Below, one piece after another: positions 1 to 14,396 of a stretch of 64,000 nucleotides of DNA; position 1 is the first letter of the stretch; every line of letters begins with the position of its first letter. A model generated the notes under the pieces. The model searched no databases. It saw nothing but the letters and a program-made list of their open reading frames with translations, and was not told where the DNA came from. The stretch comes from Whitmania pigra (Eukaryota; Annelida; Clitellata; Hirudinida; Haemopidae): assembly GCA_021613335.1 (NCBI GenBank), contig JAJTWR010000009.1, positions 174,501 through 238,500 on the forward strand. The letters run 5' to 3'. A program made the position numbers and the translations under genes.

Positions 1-679
1 CTTCTAGCATACGAACTATGGAGTCGTGTCTTGAATAGCAAGGGCCATCTATCTATGACAGTTTTGAACAATGTGGCCCAGTGACTCGGCCGGCATCGCA
101 AGCAGTGTTGGTCATGAGTAATAGTGTTTTGAGACATAATTTCCTTCAACCGCACACAACTCACAGCACATTTCCGAGACCTAGAGCGAGTGAAAGATGA
201 GTGATTACGTCATCGGTGTGACCTCATCGTGTGATAAATTAATAAATTAATGATGCATAAACACCTCAAATTGGTAAGTTATTTTTCATCCAATCATGCA
301 AGGAAATCCACCTGAGGACAAAAAAACTGCTTTAGGAAATGTTTCCTTGATTAAAACTCTCATTAGTCATGAAATTGGCAAAATTGACAACTTCATGTGG
401 TAAACGACTGCCGACTCTTACAACTCGCTTAAATAAATATGAATGCCGTTAACGATTGAAAATATATTTATCAGGCCGGTCCTTCTGTTACTTTCAGAAA
501 TTTAATTCTGGATTTCATTTACTAAATTCTTCCATTAAGCATTTATTGAGACCATGACATATTTATTCGAGTAACCGAATATCCATAAAAAATATTAATT
601 TGAGAAAACAGATTGCGTTTAAATCGAAGCAAATAAAATAGTATGTTTAATCCATCGGAAGAATATAACTTTTTCAACT
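1..679. other. Stretch with no supported gene
   Basis: AT-rich sequence downstream of the lectin-like gene on the minus strand. Only short open frames are present and none shows a recognisable domain or a convincing splice pattern. Confidence 0.5.
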
Positions 680-2524
<1,845 letters not shown>

Positions 2525-3539
2525 CTGAAAAAATACAAATGTTGCAAATTTAAATTGTTAATTAATTCACATGAACATCTAAATCTTTCACTTTGGCTAA
2601 CGTGAATTTTTCTGACATTTTTGTTAATTTATCTGAACTTTTGAGACCCCCATGAAGCATCGCGTACCCAGTTTCGCTTTCTTCTTCCAATTTTCAAAAT
2701 TATTCTACTTCTTACTAATCACCGATTAAATTACCTCCATTTACAGACAAACAAACGGAAATAATGTGAAGCTAACCAAATGTTATATGGCTCACAACAG
2801 CACAGCAGGTATAAAAAACCTCCAAATTCATCTTCGTGTCTGAAAAAAATCTTTCCACTGGAAAAGCTTTTTATAGATTTGACCAGAATTGACTTTAATG
2901 CATTCTTTCAAATTTTAAAAAAGGTGAAATCATTATAAAAAAAATTAATGGGCGAGTCCATTTGTATCATCACCTTCCTGTTTCCAGACCAGTTTTCAGA
3001 TTTTACTTTAACACGAAGTCAAAACACTGCGCAAAGGTCCGACAAGTTGTTGATGCACTTACTGTTCAAGCCACAATGGGTGATGGACACCAAATGAATG
3101 GAATAATTTACGAGTCCGTTTCAAACATTCTCAAGCTGTCTCCGCTCTTAGTGAGATGATGCAGGTCCTTGTGGTGTGATGTGTAATACTAATAGTAGCA
3201 TCGATAACAGCGATCACGTTTCCAGAAGCATTTTATAGAGTCCCTCAATTGCCATTTAATCAAAATGTTGCGATAATTTCTGAGAACGACATTCACATCT
3301 ATTGGAAATATCTTGCTAGTGAAAGAATCAACACAACTGAAGGAATTATGTTGTTCGAAGAAACTCTAAAACCTTCATGTTTGATGCCTATTGTGTAGTA
3401 ATTCTTGATTTGCGACGCCGAGTAAACTCAAAGCAGGGACAACATTTTATTTTTAAAAGGTTCATTTGAGGCTGTGACAGACTAAAAACTAAAAGCTTTT
3501 CAGCACAAAAGCTTTTACAATTTTATAGGCTTCAAAACT
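2525..3539. other. Upstream region of lectin-like gene, no gene assigned
   Basis: Two plus-strand open stretches, about 2962-3159 and 3208-3399, have a weakly coding look, for example YRVPQLPFNQNVAII in the second. I recognise no family and could not join them by splicing. The missing 5' exon of the neighbouring minus-strand gene may lie here or be further away. Confidence 0.35.
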
Positions 3540-3725
3540 GTTGGTGACGTGCAGGTTGACCGAATGGGCTGAGTTCGTGCATGTGGCGGTACTAGCAACA
3601 GTCATAATGTGACTTGTTAGCAACCCACGTCGCAACGCCAGGGAGTGTCCTCGGGTAAAAGAGCGTCACATAAATGATCGATCCACCAAAACCTGCTTTC
3701 ACATCCTATTCGGATACATAAGGCA
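3540..3725 (+). mobile_element. tRNA-derived SINE, diverged copy
   Basis: The head (GTGCAGGTTGACCGAATGGG) matches the tRNA-like head of the SINE at 5448-5635 and carries an A-box-like block. Shared blocks continue through GGCGGTA and CAACAGTCATAATGTG. The B box is degraded (TGTTAGCAACCC instead of GTTCGAAACCC), and the 3' half is only loosely alignable. Confidence 0.65.
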
Positions 3726-5416
3726 CCAAAAAGATAATAATAATAATAATAATAATAATAATTAATTTATAAAGAGCCATGTGCGTAGCGTCAGAGGCGC
3801 CTTGTGTCTTCGCTGTCCCATGAAGTCCTGAAGAGATGGGTCTTCAGGTGACGCTTGAAGAGATCCAGGGATGGCTGGGCTCTGACGGTGGGAGGGGGTC
3901 TGTTCCAGACAGCTGGAGAAGCGTACGAGAAGCCTCTGTTTGGGTAGGATGATCTATGTACCGGTTGGTGAAGTTGAGTGGCTGACGATGAGCGAAGACC
4001 AGGAGTTTGGCGGCGATCTAGTAGGTGATGGAGATAAGGTGGGGTGGATGTTGCTAGAGAGTGATATGTCATGAGAGCAATTTTGAAAGTGATACGACTA
4101 TGGATCGGCAACCAGTGCAATTTCTTCAGACGGTCCATGCTATTGAGGGTAGAGTTGAGGAGGACGAGCTTGGCAAGCTTGTTTTGGCATCGTTACAAGG
4201 ATTGAATTAAAAAAGCAGATGTGTCATAAAGAAGAGAGTTACAATACTCTGGGCGAGAGAGAACATGGCAGCGTGCAAGGGCGGAAGTTATATCAACGGA
4301 AAGTAGCGGACGGATGTGCCGGACAGCCCAGATGAGATGATTGCAGGATTTGATAATAGAAGCGGAATGTTCTTTAAAGGTGAGGTGTGAATCAAAAATA
4401 ACACCGAGGAGCTTGAGGGTAGTAGAGGAAGGAAGGAAGGTGCCAGCGATGCTTATAGAAAGAAGAGGCGACAGAGTTTTGAGGCGAGTGGGTGTGCCAA
4501 TGAACATAATTTCAGACTTCTGAGGATTTAGTTGGAGAAAGTTAACGAGATGCCAATCATTGATGGCATCCGTGCACTTCCTCAAATTCTCGAGTTGATC
4601 TGAGATGTTATGGCTGGAAAGAACGGAGCAAAGACTTGTGTCATCGGCGTATTGATGGAAGGATATGTTGAAGTTAAGAATAATGTTAGACAGAGATGAA
4701 GTGTAGGCTGTGAAAAGCAAAGGTCCCGAGGCAGAGCCTTGAGGAACACCGGCAAGTAGTTCAACTGGAGGAGAGGAGTGATCGCCTAGTTTTACATATT
4801 GGGTTCTGTTGGAAAGATAAGATTGTAGCCAGAAGAGTGCAAGGCCATCAATTCCAAAGTCTCTCCAACAATCTCTAGTGGTTTGTGGTATCAAAGGCAG
4901 CCGAGAGGTCGAGTCTGACCATCACAGCGCAATTGCCCTTGCCACCGATGTCGGTGAGATTGTTGAAGATGTGTGAAAGGGCTGATTCTATAGAGAAATC
5001 AGGTCTGTAGGAAGATTGGAGAGAAGAGAAGTTAGAGGATGCTGATATGAGGTCGAATTCTGGAGAGAATGAGTCTTTCTAGCAGTTTTGACATGGTAGA
5101 AAGGTTGGTCTGTAATTGGTAGGCAAGCTTGGATCGAGGCTTGGCTTTTTTAGAAGGAAAAGGACCTGGGCCCTCTTGAATATGGACGGAAAAGTGCCAG
5201 CAATGAAAGGAAGGTTTGCTAGTTTAGAGAGGATTGGGCATAGAATTAGAGCAAATATCTTGAGAAGAGGAATGGGGAGAGTATCGAGAGGAGATGACTT
5301 GTTGGGCAGTTGAGAAGACACAGGTTTTAGGACTGAGATTGGGCTGCCTGAGAATTGCCTGGCTGGAAAAGATGAGATGGTTGATGAGGCGAGGGTATTG
5401 GCGATTGACTCGTGGA

Positions 5417-5711
5417 CTTGTTACGACTTTTACTTCCTCTAGATTTTATTGTAACTTCATTTATATAGCGCCATATGCATAGCGTCAGAGGCGCTTCTTG
5501 TAACCATTTATATAGCGCTCCTTCCCAAGGGCGCTGGCGGCAGTGCAGGCTGGGTTTCGAACACGACACATTACGACTGTTGTCATTACCGCCGTATGCA
5601 GGCACTTAACCCATTCGGCTAACCTGCACGCCAGGTCAGATCATCAAGTTCGATCGTCTTCTCAAAGAATCGCGGCAAGGCCGTTAAGCCCCGCCGAGCC
5701 TTCGATCCGAT

Positions 5712-5769
<58 letters not shown>

Positions 5770-5770
5770 T
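5417..5770 (-). pseudogene. 18S rRNA gene 3'-end fragment, split by a SINE
   Basis: On the minus strand 5770-5636 reads through the conserved CCCTGCCCTTTGTACACACC block, then CCCGTCGCTACTACCGATTG, the GGTTTAGTGAGG block and GACGATCGAACTTGATGATC. After the SINE, 5443-5417 supplies the rest of the 18S 3' end: TCTAGAGGAAG then TAAAAGTCGTAACAAG. Only about 160 nt of 18S is present, with no 18S body or ITS, so this is a dispersed fragment, not a working rDNA unit. It sits inside the LINE, in the same orientation. Confidence 0.85.
5448..5635 (-). mobile_element. tRNA-derived SINE inserted in the 18S fragment
   Basis: The minus strand begins GGCGTGCAGGTTAGCCGAAT, with an A-box-like TAGCCGAATGGGTTA and a B-box-like GTTCGAAACCC, as in a tRNA gene. 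The body contains CAACAGTCGTAATGTG. The 3' end (AAGCGCCTCTGACGCTATGC, then GGCGCTATATAAAT) matches the 3' end of the adjacent LINE family. The flanks read GATGATCT on one side and ATCTAGAGG on the other, consistent with a short ATCT target duplication and with rejoining of the 18S sequence. Confidence 0.8.
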
Positions 5771-5900
5771 AATCTTCGAGATGAAAAAAGAGTTAAAAGA
5801 ACTGACAAAGTTTGAGCACTCATCGTCGGTATAATATTGAGGAGGACAGCTATGAAGCAGTTTGTGAAGAGAGCGCCACATGGAACGGATCGGATAAATA

Positions 5901-6844
5901 TAAATGCAAATAAATAAACAGCAGCACATTAAATCGGTAACGGGTTTGCCATGTCTAATCGATAGTTCTTGTCGCGTCAGTTGATATCCTCTGCAACTTT
6001 TTCGAAGCACCGTTCTCTTCGAACGAATGTTAGTGAAGCATACTATTGTCATCTTTAATTTACTACAACTTTCTTTCATTTTACATTTATTATTTGTTAT
6101 TTCCATACATTTCCCGAATGAGTGAATACCACGAGCTGCTACCACATTGAAACGATGATGGATGACTTTAGACAAATTCATTCACACAGACTTTAGTTTA
6201 TTGTACCTCAGCGGAAGCATCTTAACTGCAGGTTTCATTGATTATTTATCGCTTCCCTATGATGACAAATAAGCTGAAAAACACACTCATAACCGCGATC
6301 AAAGAAGTGTCTAAGGATTCAAAATTGCTCGGTTGAAGCATTTAATTACGTGCAGAAATTTACCTTACATCGAGTTTGTTCATTTTTCATTTTGATATTT
6401 GTCTCCCTCGTCAATATCATTTTTGGACTTACAGCCTGCAATTCTTTTTGCAATTTTGGTTAAAATGTAAATTTTCATGAAACCACTCATAAGATATGTT
6501 GAATCTTAGAGATTTCAGAGCTGGCTGTCAGTTCAGACACAAATACAAATACGTATACACGTAGCTCGTCATTTTATTAGTAAATTTTCTTCTGGCAACT
6601 TAAAAGATAAATACTTGCAAAAATATCAAAATATTCTACTTCTTTTAAACGCCCGACACGATTTTAGCAAGAATCCAAAACTAAGAAGGCTGAATAAATT
6701 AGCTATGAATATCATCCCACCATAACAATACGAATGAGCAAATGAAAACATTAAGTTAACAAACACACACTGACATAATAAAGTCACATATAATAGTTAA
6801 GTTATAAAATTGTTGACTTGATGATTATCTCATACCTATTCATA
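5901..6844. other. Intergenic, no gene seen
   Basis: Region downstream of PGAP1. A minus-strand open frame runs through about 5900-6181 but shows no family resemblance beyond the LINE part. Confidence 0.5.
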
Positions 6845-9800
6845 TCAACTGGATCTCAATTGCCTTGAGATGTGTATTAGGAAGGAAGGAATGGCTACTG
6901 TCATGAGTATTGCTTCAATGAAGTAGATGGCTCTGAAGATGTGGACAGTGCAGTAGAGACTGATGCAGATGCAACACAAATAACAGATCATCCCAGCCAC
7001 ACTGAGAAGTCCACTAGAAAGCAGTTATTTTTTAATCTGACCATTGTCTAACTAATAAGGAGATATAAATATCATACTAGGGTCAATTAACCTCATCAGT
7101 TTAGTGAATCATTATTACCATGGTTCGTACAGGTCCTAAAAAATAATAATGTTCTGAGATTTCATTAGTAACAGTTTTGTTGAAATAACAATTAGGGGGG
7201 AAATCTAGCTGTCCCTTTGTTCAAGGTGCGCAGGATGCATAAAATTAAGTTTCCTATAATGTTCGTTCGCTTGTCTGCTTCATACATTGCGACTTGATAT
7301 ATGAAAGTTTTCAAGTTTTGCTAATTCTAACAAGACAGTTCTTAATGCATACAAAAAGGAGCAAAGACTTGATATTTCCTTCAACGAGCACATGGACAGT
7401 TGTAGTGATTATGCATTGATATGGAGGGACACAGTAAATGTTTTGCTAGCTTTTCATGGTCAGACATCTAAAAATATTGAAAAAGGTTTCTCTATAAATA
7501 AAAGTTTGATTTGTTAAAGATTATCAACAGTGTTGGAGGAGCTATCTTATGATTGATAAATCTGTTCTGAGCCATTTTAAAGCAACAAGGCAGAGATATA
7601 AATTTTATTTGGATGCATTGTATGAGGCAGTTGTAACCTCAAAATGAAAAGCAGATGAAGATGACATGATCATGATGAGGAAGAAGACATGATATGTTGG
7701 ACAGAGAATTTAATAATAATATTAATAGACGAAAGGGCATTGGAATAGTCCAAGCAAACAGCCTGGAAAGATAACGAGGAAAAAGCGGTTGAAATTGATA
7801 CTTTAGAGAAAGACTTAAAGAGTTGGTTTTTTGTTTAAATAAATTGATATTACGAACTTTCACATGTTACTATCTTGTATTATACCTCTAAATTATACAA
7901 GAATGAATAATTAAAATCTAAATGCCACTATTTTTGTTATTATTGTAGGTCCTAAAAAATGGAGTAGAAGGTCCTTAAAAGTGCTAAATTTTGGTTTTCA
8001 AGTTCCTGTGCGAACCACGTGTTAATTGTTATAATTACTTATATTTATCATTGTTTTATTACTTATTATTACAAATATTGATGGTTACTTTTGCTCACAG
8101 ATACTTTAATGTTCATTAACTTATTATACATTATTATTATTATTATTATAAATTAGTGAAAAAAGGTAGGTACATATTATGAAGCATTTGAAATGGCTAA
8201 CTGATTGAAGACAGGAAAGTCTGAATAGACAAACAACATGGTTGCAAGTAAAGAGATAATGCCATTGTTTCTTGTTGGATCACCAACAAGATTCCACGAC
8301 TCCCTGTTTCATAGTAAGAATCATTCTACTGTTAAATGTAATTTGAACAAAACCACAAATACCACAGTGTATATTACACACCAACCAAACTTCAAAAAAG
8401 TAAATAAAAATGATAAATTTTGTACCATGATAGATGCAACCACCACTGGGCCAGTGAGGGCCAAGAGAGTACCAGAGAGAATGCCAGGATGAGAGAGAAG
8501 GTGAAGCTGAGGTTGTACTTACTCATCTGAGGAGGTAGAGGGGACTTGACAGGAGACAACTTCACTCCGCTCGTAAGCATCTGCAGTAGCATTCCACTTA
8601 TTCACTTGACCATTGAATTATGTCACGGTCTCTGATATATCTTTTTTATCTCTGACAAAATATTACTGTTTACTCACTCTGATGATGAATACGAACAGCG
8701 ATGTTATGATGCCTAGGACCCCACAACACAAGGTGCAAAGAAACCCAATGATGAGTAGGGTGCACTGAATGAGATAAATTATCAGTCCCATTCTTTTATC
8801 TCTGCTCCTGCATTCAATTGGATCAGTCCATCTCATTAGGATTGCACAAAAATAGTGTACTTAGAATACTATATAAACTATAATTAATAAACTTAATAAT
8901 TAATAATTTTACTCATGTTAATCTTTGATCAGAACAACCGAGCGTGTTCATAAAATTATTAGGTTTTACTAATGAGACATCGCATATCCACCAATTACTC
9001 TTTAATTCAACCTTGTTACGAACCTGAATGGCAAGGTGGTTATGAATTGTGAGACCGCAAATAGCAGCATGTTGCAGAGCCATGCTGAGAAGAGAACAAA
9101 GGAGTAAGCGACCATGTATAGAAGAAGAGGCATGGAAGAAGTCCACAGTCCCATGTCATCGAGTATGTCAACGTCATCCGCCGGTAGGCCCAACTTGCTG
9201 CCAAATGTTTCGTCTTCAGATGAGTAACTGCGAATCATTGAAGGGGATTAATTTAGATCAAAAAGGTTACAATTAGTTGGTAGCACTTTTCTAAGTACTT
9301 TTGACATTTATATTTGATTTTTATATATATTTTGTGACTAAAACATCATAAAAATTAATTACGTTAGTTACGATGTTACAATTGAATATATTTGAGAAAG
9401 AACAATCTGTCAGAAAATTCTTTAAATCTTTTTAAACTTCACAGACTCATCATCACTCACCTGAGGACAAATCTGACAACGAAAGCAACCGATCCAACTC
9501 TGTAAGGCTGAGCCCAGTTGATGTGCGCTTCAGTGAAACTCGGAGCATAGCCTTTGAAATGTTATCAAAATTCACATGAATTCTGGTCACGCGAGTCTTG
9601 AAGAGAATAGTAATCGTTACATTGATTAAATATTATAATCTTCTAAACAAAGACAAATAACTTACAAAGTTCATCCAGCAGCATAAGTTGCCACGACAAC
9701 GCCATGAGGATTTGCATGAGGATGTATGCAGGAAGGTAAGAGGCATAAAAGCGAACAAACTGAGAATTTAAAAAAATTAATTTTTGGAGCCAACAGATTT

Positions 9801-12800
9801 GGTTTTGTGCAATGCGAAAACCAAATGAAATGGTGGATTAACGCAACAAGCGATGTTAAGAATTTGTGGTATGAGAAATATGGAAATCAACAATGGAACA
9901 TCTATGAATATTAATTACCATCATTCAATAGCTAAGAAACAAACAACCTGAGCAAAGGTGTGCATCCATGAGATTGAGATTTTAGCCTTGTAAGAACATC
10001 TGGCCATGTTGTACACGTGAAGATAGACGTCGTTGTAAGCAGGTGGAGCGGGGGTGTTCAGCATGACAATCATTTCAGCATTTTCCCCTCGACTGTTGAT
10101 TGGATCAATTGCCACAATCATAATCATTAGCATGATCGTAATCATACTCATTATCATCATCTAACCACAATAACGCCACTCCAATTTATTAGCAGCAACA
10201 TGCTAGCTTATAGCTTTCGTTTCACTTAATCGAGATATAAACAAAGTAAAAACCTACTCACGGAATGTTAAGGTATAGATGTTCCTTTGACCAAGGTACG
10301 TGCATCTTCACAACGGTGAAATTGGCATCCAAAACTGCAAATTTAAATGACCTTAAATGCAGTTTTTAAAGAATTCATTCAGAAAAACATTTCCTAAGTT
10401 GTTAAACGATTGATGCATCGAGAAGAGAATAGCATAACGATCATTAGATTTAAAAATTTAAAACCTGTCGTATTGTCCAAGCATGAGTTGCAGATGAACT
10501 CCACACGAAAGGCTTGCAAAACGCTGTTGAATCCGTGCAGAGAAATGTTGTAGAACAGGAAGCTTGGTCTGGTTGAACCAATGATGACCTTTGACTTGAA
10601 GAGCGATTGGATAGGCGAGGTGATGACGTCATATATAGTTGTGACGTTGTTCGTCTGAAGTCTTTTCTTCATGCTGTACATCTCCACCATCATGAGAACC
10701 TAGATAAAAAAACACACTTAATTTAAAGAAAACAAATTAATCATGTCTGAACGTAGGAATCTAATAATAATGTTCATCTCCTTGATTGTTTGTACAGTGT
10801 GAGAGCTTCAATTGATTGTTAACGAATCACTACAATTGCTTATTCATAAAATGGATCAATGGTGTTCACAAAATTTTTCAAAATGAAATCCTCAAAAGTC
10901 AGTTTATTACCCATGCATCATAATGCTGCGTAACACTTGAGAAGTGAAAAAAAAATAATAAATAAATAACCGGTTCTTCTGATTGTGGTACATGAACGAC
11001 CCAATGCGTGAACATGTCCAATCTATCTCCATCTAATAAGACAATCTGCGTACAATTGATAACAAATGACAACGAGATTATCGAACGAGATGTATAAAAA
11101 TGATTTGAAGTCATCAAGAATAATCTCCAAAGAATTCATTCTTTTATAAAAAAGATTATTCATTGGAAAAGAATTAAAAAAAATAACCAAAGATAAAAGT
11201 GAAGGTTACAATGAAACATTACAAAGATATTTTCAGTGGACCTTAAGATTGGAAGATGTTGGAGGTAGTAGGTTGGCATATCTTCCAAAGTTACCAATTT
11301 GTTGGCTGCAAGGAAATAAACATTTGCTGTATCCTTAAATTGCTTAATATAATATATGTCCAATTACACATAAGGGCTATTTATATGATACAATTGGGAA
11401 CACCACATAAATTATTCATCAAATACCAACCATTTTTTGTCAGTCTTACTCAGTGTACAAGCACCAAACCAAGATGGATTTGCCTGCAGAGCATTATATT
11501 TATTTATTTAATCGTACTACTAATATTATTATTAATACTAATAACACTTTGGTTATTTACTACAAATAATAGTATTTTAGTCCATGATACAAACCACATT
11601 TGTGATTGCTATGAATCCAAACTTGGGAGCCTGCCTCTTCGATATAATCATCACAGCATAACTTGGTGCTGACACCTTTAGATGTAAAAACGTACTTTAG
11701 TAATCTCTAATAAATGTAATGATAGCAATGAAAGCATATTGGGATTATTCGAAAATAATATTATTTTCAAAAGAAATTATGGTTCGTATAAAAGAATATG
11801 CAACTCACAGAATGCCTCAAGAATTTCCAGGACCTTTTAACCTTGACTTGCCAGTTGATAGATTGATTGATGTGAGTCATCAATTCGTAATTGTTCTTCT
11901 GATAAACGGGTCCAGCATTCTTTTCAAAATGATATTGGAAGGCTCCATAACGAGTACTAGAACTATTTGAGAACTGCAATAAAAGTAATTTAATTATAAT
12001 CTAGATCAACTGGGAATTTTTTTAGCATCCCTTAATTTGAAATTTTAGCCAAAAGTAAAAAGCATTTGTGTACCACAAAAGAGCATGAAATTGAAGTAGT
12101 TACAAATGTTATTTACCTGGTTAATTTTTTTATCGACGCTGTCATAAAATGCCCTAGCAAGTTCATAGACAAAACTCTTGCACCTGAGCAACGAGCAAAC
12201 AAAGCATTATTGAGAGTGCCTTCATTGTTAACGTTCATTAAGGCTAACGTAAGCATGGATCCGTGCTCCATCGATGCCCAAATTCTCGGGGAAGATGTGG
12301 TCTGCAACATAAAAATTATCCTTTGCAACGAAAGCCTCGTGTCACATTAGCTGACAGTGGTAATTTGTGCATTTTCTAGTTGCAATAAGTTATGCTGCGA
12401 CCTATTAAATGTTGTCAAATATTGCTCACCATGGTCATGAGAGTGTTATCTGTCTGAAGAGGCTAAAATCAATAACCACGACTTAATAATTTTTAATGCT
12501 AAATAAATTTTATTAATTAATAGAAATGAGCATAAAATATGAAATGGTTCTGCGATCACAATAAAGATATTGTGGTCTTAATAAGCATTTAAATGATGAA
12601 TAGATTGCCTAAAGAAATTATCAACGAATATGTGATGAAGGCATCAATAATAAGTAAAAGTAGTGGCACAACACATTCATAAAATGATCTTTGTAGATTC
12701 GAATGTGACCAACACCTAAGTTGACTTGAAGTTAGATTATGAGCAACCAACATCCCTTCATGTTGCTATAATGGATGGTATTTAAAATTTCAAGTTTTAT

Positions 12801-14396
12801 AAGATTTCTTTGATGGCAACTATAATGATGTTTCACTATATATCCGTACGAAATTAAGAAAAAATAATTAAAATCAAACAATTATTTCTTGGACTTTAAA
12901 CATTGAAGGCCATCAATGTAAAAATTTATATTATCCTTTATAATTAAAAGTAATCGCACTTTATCCAGTCGAGTGGACAGCTGCCTCACAAAAATATCAT
13001 TGACTCCTCCCCCGATGGAATGGAAGAATAACTCGTCCAAAAGTTTTTTGCTCCAATAATCATTTACTCGGTCATAGAATGAAGCCATATTCCAGTCCAG
13101 AGTTGCAATTGGTGGGTGTCGATGAGGTGTAGCAAGAGTTACAATTGATTGGACAGAAGATCTATCAAACTCGGCCAATAAAAACAAGGCCCTGGCAACC
13201 ATTCCACCCTAAATTTATATCCAAATATAAGCAGATGATAATTTAGTCTAACTTTAAACATTAAATGTCATTGATATCAAAAGAGAAATAGTGATGTCAT
13301 GGAAAATTATTGACTGACCATTGAATGTCCAATGACAAACACATTTTCAGGTTTATCGTTTTTTATGACAATCTTGTCAGCCGGCTTTGGATTGTCTTCA
13401 CCATACAACAGCAATATCTGGTCGATGCATTCTTGGGAAAATTCTGAAAAATAGTCAATCTTGTTTGATATATGAATCTTGAAAAAGATTTACCAACAGA
13501 AAACCTTTAATTGTGGTTATTGTACAGACTTTAGTCTTTTTAAACCACAATAAATTAATGTTGCATTTATTTTAAATTTAAAAGATCTGCATGGAAAAAA
13601 TTTAACCAAACTGCTTCAAACCTGTTTGTTTCATCAGCACTGGCCCAAACAGACCTGACAAATCCTTGTTGAGATAAAATATTGAGAATTATCAATAATG
13701 TTGGATAATTCAGATCAAAAAAGGCAAACAAATTGCCGCATTTTAAAATTGTATTATTAACAATTTTCAAGTGAATGTTCAAGATGAACAAAAATCCACT
13801 GAAATACTAGCTCACCCCTGCAAAGTCTAGAACAAAGAGATCAAAATGGAATGAAGCATGCAAGTTCTTTGTGATTCTATTCAAGGCAGAGCCAAGACTC
13901 TCAGCTAAAACAGACATTTATGGAGAAACAGGTCAAAACATTTTTCTCACAGTGAAACCTGTCTCAAATAACCTTCCAAATAATTCCCCAGATGTCCAGG
14001 AATGTACAATATAGGTATTCCACTTAAATGTTTTATTTTCTTGCTGCAGCAATAAAATTCAAATAAATTTACGACATCATCCACGTGATGATTCATACGT
14101 ATACAACAAACCTGTCGCTACCATAATAATGGAGAGTATAGTGAGGAAACTTCTCAGTAATAGAGGAACCGAGCTTGATTTTCTAAGACATCAATACAGT
14201 AACATTACGTAATAAAAAAATTAATTAACAAGTGAAAGTTTAAAGCATTACTTACACTGAATTGTAATCTCTTGACTATAGTGACTTTGTCGCACTGACC
14301 AGAATCATGACTATAAATGAACTTGGAAAGTCCAACAAAAAACAAGAGTAACAAACAGAATAAAAACGCTACTTTAATAAATCCGACGTTGGCCAT
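6845..14396 (-). CDS. PGAP1: GPI inositol-deacylase (PGAP1)
   Basis: ER enzyme that removes the acyl chain from the inositol of GPI anchors, which lets GPI-anchored proteins leave the ER. Twenty-five phase-consistent exons: 14256-14396, 14112-14182, 13973-14043, 13816-13904, 13622-13664, 13319-13443, 12960-13208, 12430-12462, 12249-12301, 12117-12183, 11809-11973, 11595-11675, 11431-11483, 11242-11305, 10971-11045, 10465-10699, 10262-10334, 9948-10092, 9666-9759, 9461-9551, 9024-9227, 8678-8807, 8426-8580, 8235-8303, 6845-7013. They give 914 aa, close to the usual length of about 920. An N-terminal membrane anchor is followed by GIPILYIPGHLGNY and the lipase box IGHSMGG, with the predicted nucleophile near Ser179; this motif spans an intron. 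Next come TLATPH and FYDRVNDYW. The C-terminal third, from about residue 640, is rich in membrane segments. Two small exons (43 and 33 nt) rest on phase and family alignment. Confidence 0.93.
7119..8020 (+). mobile_element. hAT-like DNA transposon remnant in last PGAP1 intron
   Basis: Imperfect inverted ends face each other: CATGGTTCGTACAGG at about 7119 and the complement of CCTGTGCGAACCACG at about 8006-8020. Between them, broken plus-strand frames include NIEKGFSINKSLI, like the C-terminal region of a hAT-related transposase family. Stops and frameshifts make it inactive. I could not define an 8-bp target duplication. Confidence 0.4.

Larger units (their letters stand above)
3734..5900 (-). 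mobile_element. CR1/L2-like LINE, 5'-truncated and broken, with nested insertions
   Basis: Minus-strand reading frames contain reverse transcriptase landmarks: KSSPLDTLPIPLLK, TNYRP, DLSAAFDT, a GVPQGSASGPLLF block, and the catalytic block QYADDTSLCSV. The C-terminal piece starts at RLKKLHWLPIHSRI and ends near LDLFKRHLKTHLF. Frameshifts separate these parts, so it is a pseudogene. The 3' end reads GCGCCTCTGACGCTACGCAC, then TTTATAAATTAATT, and ends in an ATT repeat at 3734-3761. Upstream, the linker peptide WRSLHKLLHS through SSFNSFFISKI (5771-5900) is LINE sequence cut from the rest by an 18S rRNA fragment at 5417-5770; reading resumes at VHESIANTL. The element appears 5'-truncated near 5900. 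Confidence 0.8.

Noticed and set aside
2962..3399. Possible plus-strand exons
   Set aside because: Two frames look mildly coding, but I could not find a consistent splice model or family match.
5417..5770. Functional rRNA gene
   Set aside because: Only the last ~160 nt of 18S is present, interrupted by a SINE, with no ITS, 5.8S or upstream 18S.
8511..8526. GT...AG pair inside PGAP1 exon 23 (GTAAGT to CAG)
   Set aside because: The implied intron would be about 16 nt, too short to splice. Reading through keeps the frame and gives the expected membrane segment.
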